Positions 18,901 through 24,443 of a stretch of DNA of 24,443 nt are shown piece by piece. Under the pieces are notes generated by a model. It was given only the letters and a program-made list of their open reading frames with translations, was not told the origin of the DNA and ran no database searches. Every line of letters starts with the position of its first letter. Position 1 is the first letter of the stretch. This DNA is from Pleurobrachia bachei (taxonomy: Eukaryota > Ctenophora > Tentaculata > Cydippida > Pleurobrachiidae): assembly GCA_000695325.1 (NCBI GenBank), contig AVPN01000399.1:1-24443 (forward strand). Direction: 5' to 3'. A program made the translations under genes and the position numbers.

Positions 18901-18936
18901 TATTACTTGTATTACTTGTATTACTTGTATTACTTG
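18901..18936. repeat. 9-bp tandem repeat, four copies
   Basis: TATTACTTG is repeated four times in a row. Confidence 0.9.
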
Positions 18937-19047
18937 TCAGTTGTCTCGTCGAGACTTGATTGGACAGTGTCCAATGGACACTGACAAGTTCGTTGAATTG
19001 TTCACAGCACGAACACAGTATCATACGACTCAACAACTTCATGATAC

Positions 19048-19152
19048 TCACGTTGAGCTGTAACCTCCCTCATCGCAAAATACATCGTGTCTCATGCAGC
19101 CCTTGTGGGAGCAACAGTCGTTACACACCCACTTCCAACAAGCGGTACACAT
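19048..19152 (-). CDS. Third, diverged terminal exon for the cysteine-rich domain (gene 3)
   Basis: An acceptor (TTCATATCAG) opens a phase-0 frame of 34 residues and a stop: MCTACWKWVCNDCCSHKGCM, then RHDVFCDEGGYSST. It has exactly the cysteine spacing of the terminal exon at 20536-20634 (C-x2-C-x4-C-x2-C-C-x4-C-x6-C) and the same RHD motif, but a different sequence. Upstream intron sequence shares AGGATATGCC with the introns of the other copies, so it is an older duplicate. The stop overlaps a good donor (AACGTGAGT), so a further exon cannot be excluded. It could be an alternative 3' exon of gene 3 or the remains of another gene copy. Confidence 0.55.
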   Translation of the reverse strand: MCTACWKWVCNDCCSHKGCMRHDVFCDEGGYSST

Positions 19153-19867
19153 CTGATATGAAGTAGAGGAGAGGTCAGGAATTAAACTGGATACCGTGGG
19201 ATTTGTTGGTAACGAAGTTACCCCTCCCAGCTCCCTTGCCGGCACGCGAAGAGCGCCAAACAAAGGCCGCGAAGAGTGTGGGGTATCTTCGATACCGAGG
19301 GATTTTAGAATTTCGCAGACATCGGATTGAAAATCGGATTCTCAATCATCTTCATCAATGTATACATCAACGGAGAAACCAAATTTGATAATTTTGCTCA
19401 GGGCATATCCTGTATTGGTGTGATTATGGTGTGATTATGATATGAGGAATTAATTTCAATGAGTCCTAAAAAAATCTTCTAGCCCATGCCCCATGGTAGT
19501 TCTGTTTCCTCTTGTAAATGCGTTAGGTCTGTTAGTTGATAAAACAGCTCTGTTTAATCAAATAGCATGGCCGCAAACAACAGCTCTGTGTTTGTACGTT
19601 AGTGGTAAATACTCTCAGAGTTGTTCACACTTTTTGGACGTTGTCGGCCATATCTCCGCTACATCTCCACCATTTACGCTGTTGTAGTTGTATAATGTTC
19701 AAAAGCGAGCGTCCAAGAGCGCACCCCATCCATCCAGATAGACCATATATATATATATATATATATGTATAATATCCAAGAGCGCACTAAGAGCGGTATC
19801 TTTTGCATGGGGAACTCTCTTGGAGTGGCCCCTTCTTGATGGGATGCGCTCGCCGCTCGCCGCTCGC
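19153..19867. other. Intergenic or intronic DNA without exon; (TA)n at 19745-19766
   Basis: A pure (TA)n run lies at 19745-19766, with GCGCTCGC-rich repeats on either side (CCAAGAGCGCAC twice, and CGCTCGC three times near 19847-19866). No coding exon of the cysteine-rich gene could be found here. Confidence 0.5.
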
Positions 19868-20186
19868 GGATCTGGTGTGCATGAATAAAGCCACTTAGTA
19901 CATATGAGCCCAATTGTTTTCCAGAGTCATTTTACAAATTAAAACACAGATTAGCTGGCTAAAATAAATAAAAGTTGTAAAATGAATGGGAAAAAATCCC
20001 AGAGATATAAGGTCACGTACACTAAATAAAATAAATAGTTTAATAGTTCATTGCTCCTCCTCTAACATTTAACTCCTTGGCAGGTCAGTAGAACTTGAAG
20101 CTCCAACACTGCACTCACTATTGATCGACCCATCATCGAAATGAGAGAGAGGCCGGGGTGGTTTCTGATGTGTTTCCTCGTCCTAA

Positions 20187-20236
20187 CAGTCAAGGGGAGT
20201 AGAGGTGATCGTATCCCAGAGTACTCCACGGCAACT
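20187..20236. other. 50-bp block whose copy B partner is its non-reversed complement (block 2, copy A)
   Basis: Begins CAGTCAAGGGGAGTAG and ends CCACGGCAACT. The same position of copy B (21520-21569) reads GTCAGTTCCCCTCATC to GGTGCCGTTGA, the complement at all 50 bases in the same direction. Bases on both sides of the block are identical between copies. Confidence 0.95.
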
Positions 20237-20529
20237 CAAACAGTCACTGTATAGGTAGGGGATTAAATCAGTGACATCACGGTTCATAAAGGCTTGTTAC
20301 GTTCGTTACTAGTTCAAAGAAAGCAGCTTTGAGTTGCGACTCCCAAGTCAAAGCTGTTTTCTTAGGAGAGTATGCAGGTAAAAATTATCTAGACCCATGG
20401 TTGAACTTCTGCGGAAACGATATTTCAGGATCCAGGAAGGATAAACATTTGGTGACATAGACACCTGGTGTGTGGGGATCGCACTAGGTGGCTATGTCGC
20501 CAAGATAAACATTTGATTCACGCCTTTAC

Positions 20530-20579
20530 CACTCACTAGGTAAAGTATCCATCGGAACAAAAGTCGTCATGACGTAAGC
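20530..20579. other. 50-bp block whose copy B partner is its non-reversed complement (block 1, copy A)
   Basis: Begins CACTCACTAGGTAAAG and ends CATGACGTAAGC. Copy B at 21863-21912 reads GTGAGTGATCCATTTC to GTACTGCATTCG, the complement at every base in the same direction. In copy A this block encodes, on the minus strand, the conserved end CLRHDDFCSDGYFT and the stop, so copy A carries the ancestral version. Confidence 0.95.
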
Positions 20580-20634
20580 ACCCTGGGGGTGCACAGCAGT
20601 CACCGCAAACCCAATCCCAACACTCTTTGCAAGT
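20536..20634 (-). CDS. Gene 3 terminal exon, copy A (intact cysteine-rich end)
   Basis: The acceptor (TTAATTACAG) opens phase 0: TCKECWDWVCGDCCAPPGCL, then RHDDFCSDGYFT and TAG. Thirty-two residues with seven cysteines. It agrees in cysteine spacing and RHD motif with the diverged exon at 19048-19152, which argues that this, not copy B, is the functional form. Confidence 0.75.
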   Translation of the reverse strand, partial: TCKECWDWVCGDCCAPPGCLRHDDFCSDGYFT

Positions 20635-23508
20635 CTGTAATTAATCAATTTGAAAAATAAATAATAGCGATATAATAATCCTGTCGTAAGATTAGTTAAA
20701 TGAGTACAAGGAAATTAAATGAATGAATGTGTGGTGTGATGGACCAGGATATGCCTTAAAAATACCAAATTTTTACACTAATTTCCCAAAACGGGCCGAA
20801 TTTTTCTGATAAGTTAGTAACTCAGTTAGTAACTTAGTTGGTTACCATGGTAACTTAGTTGGTTGCCACGGTAACTTAGTATCTACCTGTCCGCAAAGTC
20901 CCCTACACTCATCAGCAATAAGAGCATCAATGTCCGGTGCAGCCCAGCCATTGAAAGTGCAGATCTTAGTAGCGTTAGGCCCGTTGAACTGATAGGTCCT
21001 AGGGTCAACTTCAACCGTTTCAGTCATCAAGCTTCTTTTAGCCTGATCAGATCAGAGGGGGAGTTTGAGAATTGAGAGAAAGTATAACTTGTCATAAGCA
21101 TGCCGGTCTGTACAGACGAGCTATATTTACCGTAATCCTCGAAGGTTTTGATTTACACTGTAAACTGCTGTTACAGCAGTTTACCGTGTAAAGTGTAAAC
21201 CCTTCGAGGAATTTGGATCTGGTGTGCATGAGTTAAGCCACTTAGTACATATGAGCCCAATTATTTTCCAGAGTCATTTTACAAATCAAAACACAGATCA
21301 GCTGGCTAAAATAAATAAAAGTTGTAAAATGAATGGGAAAAAATCCCAGAGATATAAGGTCACGTACACTAAATAAAATAAATAGTTTAATTGTTCATTG
21401 CTCCTCCTCTTGGCAGGTCAGTAGAACTTGAAGCTCCAACACTGCACTCACTATTGATCGACCCATCATCGAAATGAGAGAGAGGCCGGGGTGGTTTCTG
21501 ATGTGTTTCCTCGTCCTAAGTCAGTTCCCCTCATCTCCACTAGCATAGGGTCTCATGAGGTGCCGTTGACAAACAGTCACTGTATAGGTAGGGGATTAAA
21601 TCAGTGACATCACGGTTCATAAAGGCTTATTACGTTCGTTACTAGTTCAAAGAAAGCAGCTTTGAGTTGCGACTCCCAAGTCAAAGCTGTTTTCTTAGGA
21701 GAGTATGCAGGTAAAAATTATCTAGACCCATGGTTGAACTTCTGCGGAAACGATATTTCAGGATCCAGGAAGGATAAACATTTGGTGACATAGACACCTG
21801 GTGTGTGGGGATCGCACTAGGTGGCTATGTCGCCAAGATAAACATTTGATTCACGCCTTTACGTGAGTGATCCATTTCATAGGTAGCCTTGTTTTCAGCA
21901 GTACTGCATTCGACCCTGTGTGTGCACAGCAGTCACCGCAAACCCAATCCCAACACTCTTTGCAAGTCTGTAATTAATCAATTTGAAAAATAAATAATAG
22001 CGATATAATAATCCTGTCGTAAGATTAGTTAAATGAGTACAAGGAAATTAAATGAATGAATGTGTGGTGTGATGGACCAGGATATGCCTTAAAAATACCA
22101 AATTTTTACACTAATTTCCCAAAACGGGCCGAATTTTTCTGATAAGTTAGTAACTCAGTTAGTAACTTAGTTGGTTACCATGGTAACTTAGTTGGTTGCC
22201 ACGGTAACTTAGTATCTACCTGTCCGCAAAGTCCCCTACACTCATCAGCAATAAGAGCATCAATGTCCGGTGCAGCCCAGCCATTGAAAGTGCAGATCTT
22301 AGTAGCGTTAGGCCCGTTGAACTGATAGGTCCTAGGGTCAACTTCAACCGTTTCAGTCATCAAGCTTCTTTTAGCCTGATCAGATCAGAGGGGGAGTTTG
22401 AGAATTGAGAGAAAGTATAACTTGTCATAAGCATGCCGGTCTGTACAGACGAGCTATATTTACCGTAATCCTCGAAGGTTTTGATTTACACTGTAAACTG
22501 CTGTTACAGCAGTTTACCGTGTAAAGTGTAAACCCTTCGAGGAATTCGTGAGATACGAGATTGGATTCTAGCGAATCGGGGTTTGTCAACCCCGGGTTTG
22601 ACTGCTTCACAAAACCCACATAAGGAGTCAGTTAAATCAAGACTTGACAGTATATTAGTACATACCCGTTTTTGGTGGTGAAAGTTATCGGCAGCCATCC
22701 CCATCCTATAAAGGAACATGGCGGCGGGGGATTCCCATCCTTTTAGTTGGAGCTCATCGTGAATCAGTTTCACAGCAACGGGGAAGAATCTGAAATGGAA
22801 ATGACACGTTTGCATAAATTGGGGTTAACTGTGCGATTCTTATCAACAGCTGAAATTCAAGTTAAGCCAAATGACATCTGGATGTTGTTTTACGAAATTA
22901 TTTAATTCCATACCGGAAGTCAGGATCCTCGAACAGTGTCTTCAGCTTCAGTCCCTCTTCCTGGTGCCTAGTGTCCTTCACATCAAATTGTTCACCTGTA
23001 TGATATGTAATCATCAGACAAACTTTTCCCAAAACTTAGACTTGGGGTAGTACAAATATAAACGGTGATTAACATACCATCTAGAACAATGCACATACCA
23101 TCTAGAACAATGAACATGTCCTGCTCGTTAGCGTAGTACTCCACCTTAACAAACTCCCTCTTTCTTCCATCCTGTTCCCCGGAGACAGTGAGACTTGAAT
23201 ATCCGGTGAATTCTAGCAGGTCCAGCGTTACCAGATGATAACCTGTGCAAATGATCGTCTGTCAGTTGATCAACAATCGATCTTATCAGATCTCACTAAC
23301 TCTCATATTTGAAGAACTTACCTTTAACTAGTCGTCAGGTACATGGTTGTAATTGGACAATGTTTCCTTCATCTTGCGCATTAGAGTTTTTAGTACACTC
23401 ACCGTCACACAAGCACCGGATAACATGACCACCAGTTTCAGTGGGGGATGCAGATAAGATCCGGCAATGGGGAATTGTAGTTGGGAGACATGAAACCACG
23501 GAAATTGC
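20536..23508 (-). CDS. Secreted-precursor-like protein with furin-type site and cysteine-rich C-terminus (gene 3)
   Basis: Exons in transcript order, joined in phase: 23403-23508, 23099-23242, 22914-22995, 22666-22789, a 156-bp exon present twice (22220-22375 and 20887-21042), and the terminal exon 20536-20634; its copy B counterpart is 21851-21967. The N-terminal part (YHLVTLDLLEFTGYSSLTVS, EFVKVEYYANEQDMFIVLDG, FFPVAVKLIHDELQLKGW) looks like a folded propeptide or beta-rich domain. Exon 22666-22789 ends QKR and the next begins AKRS, giving R-A-K-R-S, a furin-type site. After it come about 85 residues with ten cysteines, ending C-x2-C-x4-C-x2-C-C-x4-C-x6-C with a GCLRHDDFC motif. The HD between cysteines recalls secreted phospholipase A2, but the spacing differs. 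Family not recognised. The first exon and signal peptide were not found. Confidence 0.65.
20887..21042 (-). CDS. Gene 3 penultimate exon, copy A
   Basis: 52 codons, phase 0 at both ends: AKRSLMTETVEVDPRTYQFN, GPNATKICTFNGWAAPDIDA, LIADECRGLCGQ. It holds the second half of the furin-type site, a potential N-glycosylation site (NAT) and three cysteines. It is identical in protein to the copy at 22220-22375. Being a multiple of three, it can be skipped or included twice without frame loss. Confidence 0.78.
21137..21210. repeat. Palindrome at the right end of copy A
   Basis: TCCTCGAAGG and CCTTCGAGGA bracket an inner inverted repeat around CTGCTGTTACAGCAG (TTTACACTGTAAA-type arms). It resembles a small foldback element. 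The same palindrome ends copy B (22470-22543), so it sits at the junctions of the duplication. Confidence 0.75.
21520..21569. other. 50-bp same-direction complement block (block 2, copy B)
   Basis: Every base is the Watson-Crick complement of the base 1333 positions to the left, while the flanks CCTAA and CAAACAGTCACTG are identical in both copies. It is non-coding, downstream of the terminal exon. Confidence 0.95.
21851..21967 (-). CDS. Gene 3 terminal exon, copy B, conserved end replaced
   Basis: It starts like copy A (TCKECWDWVCGDCCA) but then reads HTGSNAVLLKTRLPMKWITH and VKA before a stop. It loses the last two cysteines and the RHD motif because of the 50-bp complemented block at 21863-21912. 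If the sequence is right, a transcript ending here would make a mis-paired cysteine-rich domain. If the block is an artefact, the exon should read as copy A. Confidence 0.5.
   Translation of the reverse strand, partial: TCKECWDWVCGDCCAHTGSNAVLLKTRLPMKWITHVKA
21863..21912. other. 50-bp same-direction complement block (block 1, copy B)
   Basis: Complement of 20530-20579 at all 50 positions, same direction. The bases before (TTTAC) and after (ACCCTG) are identical between copies, so the boundaries are sharp. Two further G/T differences lie six to eight bases beyond the block and are not complementary changes. Confidence 0.95.
22220..22375 (-). CDS. Gene 3 penultimate exon, copy B
   Basis: Same 52 codons as 20887-21042. 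It directly follows exon 22666-22789 in the transcript, and the junction creates R-A-K-R-S. Joining copy B to copy A in tandem would be in frame, but the second AKRS would lack the P4 arginine. Confidence 0.78.
22470..22543. repeat. Palindrome at the right end of copy B
   Basis: Same palindrome as 21137-21210, 1333 bp away. Confidence 0.75.
22666..22789 (-). CDS. Gene 3 exon ending at the cleavage-site arginine
   Basis: Acceptor CCATTTCAG, donor CGG then gtatgt. It encodes FFPVAVKLIHDELQLKGW, then ESPAAMFLYRMGMAADNFHH and QKR. It enters in phase 2 and leaves in phase 0. Confidence 0.72.
22914..22995 (-). CDS. Gene 3 exon, charged segment
   Basis: 82 bp encoding EQFDVKDTRHQEEGLKLKTL and FEDPDF, with acceptor CATACAG and donor CCG then gtatgg. 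It carries one split codon at each end, in phase with both neighbours. Confidence 0.72.
23073..23115 (-). repeat. 21-bp tandem duplication with a doubled splice donor
   Basis: CATACCATCTAGAACAATG occurs at 23073 and again at 23094. On the minus strand each copy ends GATG then gtatg, so exon 23099-23242 has a second donor 21 bp downstream (exon end at 23078). Its use would add seven residues (GMCIVLD) without changing frame. Confidence 0.85.
23099..23242 (-). CDS. Gene 3 exon, beta-rich segment
   Basis: 144 bp encoding YHLVTLDLLEFTGYSSLTVS, GEQDGRKREFVKVEYYANEQ and DMFIVLD. Only one frame is open, and it continues in phase into the next exon. Confidence 0.72.
23403..23508 (-). CDS. Gene 3, most upstream exon seen
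   Basis: Acceptor TCTTTCCAG and donor ACG then gtgagt. The frame that fits the next exon reads AISVVSCLPTTIPHCRILSA, then SPTETGGHVIRCLCDG. A second frame is also open, so the reading rests on phase with 23242. No signal peptide or start codon was seen, so more exons lie upstream. Confidence 0.5.
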
Positions 23509-23519
23509 CTGGAAAGAGT

Positions 23520-24443
<924 letters not shown>

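Larger units (their letters stand above)
15440..19047. other. AT-rich region without a convincing gene
   Basis: Open frames here are short and read like random AT-rich sequence. Contents seen: a repeated TATACCTGTTACAGAAT near 15970-16025; an inverted-repeat family member at 16155-16256; TTAATTAA stretches near 16510 and 17450; and a possible weak mini-exon at 16373-16405 (VVVIFGIGF then stop). CACACTTTTTGGACG is shared between about 17901 and 19628. Nothing else was identified between 16600 and 18480. Confidence 0.5.
19868..21213. repeat. Tandem duplication of gene 3 exons, copy A
   Basis: Left copy of a pair about 1333 bp apart. It begins GGATCTGGTGTGCATG, holds coding exons 20536-20634 and 20887-21042 (minus strand), and ends in a palindrome at 21137-21210. 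Compared with copy B it has about 16 extra bases near 20065, scattered substitutions, and two 50-bp blocks that are same-direction complements of the copy B blocks. Confidence 0.95.
21215..22546. repeat. Tandem duplication of gene 3 exons, copy B
   Basis: Right copy, nearest to the 5' part of the gene. It carries exons 22220-22375 and 21851-21967 (minus strand). Outside the two 50-bp complement blocks it differs from copy A by few substitutions and one roughly 16-bp deletion. Confidence 0.95.

Noticed and set aside
20536-20634. Firm call as secreted phospholipase A2
   Set aside because: RHD next to cysteines recalls the PLA2 active site, but the spacing (HDDFC rather than HDxC) and missing calcium loop do not support it.
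21851-21967. Copy B terminal exon as a naturally evolved alternative C-terminus
   Set aside because: The changed part is exactly the same-direction complement of copy A, which gradual divergence cannot produce.
22504-22815. 103-residue minus-strand open frame as a single-exon gene
   Set aside because: Only 22666-22789 is exon; the rest is intron read-through past a GTATGT donor and non-protein-like.

Overview
The window looks like nuclear DNA of an intron-rich animal, probably a marine invertebrate. Small coding exons sit between GT-AG introns that keep reading frame, and the rest is full of foldback elements, MITEs and microsatellites. I cannot name the species. No tRNA, rRNA, CRISPR array, operon or recognisable retroelement was seen.

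Layout. (1) 1196-12830, plus strand: the 3' part of a gene for a long coiled-coil protein. Sixteen exons join in phase into about 697 codons with a stop at 12830; the 5' end was not found. Six of these exons (4986-7390) lie in a ~3 kb tandem duplication whose second copy carries the same six (8037-10587). Using both copies in full breaks the frame, so the cassettes behave as alternatives. The introns hold inverted repeats, a perfect 180-bp-arm palindrome, foldback elements, pogo-like and Harbinger-like MITEs, and an antisense domain fragment. (2) 13740-15280, plus strand: a compact promoter (three E-boxes and two inverted CCAAT boxes on a 42-bp period, then a TATA box), a probable noncoding first exon ending at 14073, a 0.75 kb minisatellite, and a small coding exon at 15185-15280. 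(3) About 15.3-19.0 kb: AT-rich, with repeats but no convincing gene. (4) 23508 back to 19048, minus strand: a gene for a secreted-precursor-like protein with a furin-type site and a cysteine-rich C-terminal domain. Its last two coding exons are tandemly duplicated (about 1333 bp apart), and a third, diverged terminal exon lies further downstream. The window ends in a CT microsatellite.

Most striking observation. The two copies of the minus-strand duplication are nearly identical, except that two blocks of exactly 50 bp (20187-20236 against 21520-21569, and 20530-20579 against 21863-21912) are base-by-base complements of each other read in the SAME direction, not reverse complements. An inversion cannot do this. 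One block falls in the coding exon of the right-hand copy and replaces the conserved end of the cysteine-rich domain. It is either a sequence-handling artefact or edit, or something without a known mechanism.

The three genes do not form an obvious pathway. All exon calls come from reading splice sites, frame and phase by eye, without transcripts or database searches.
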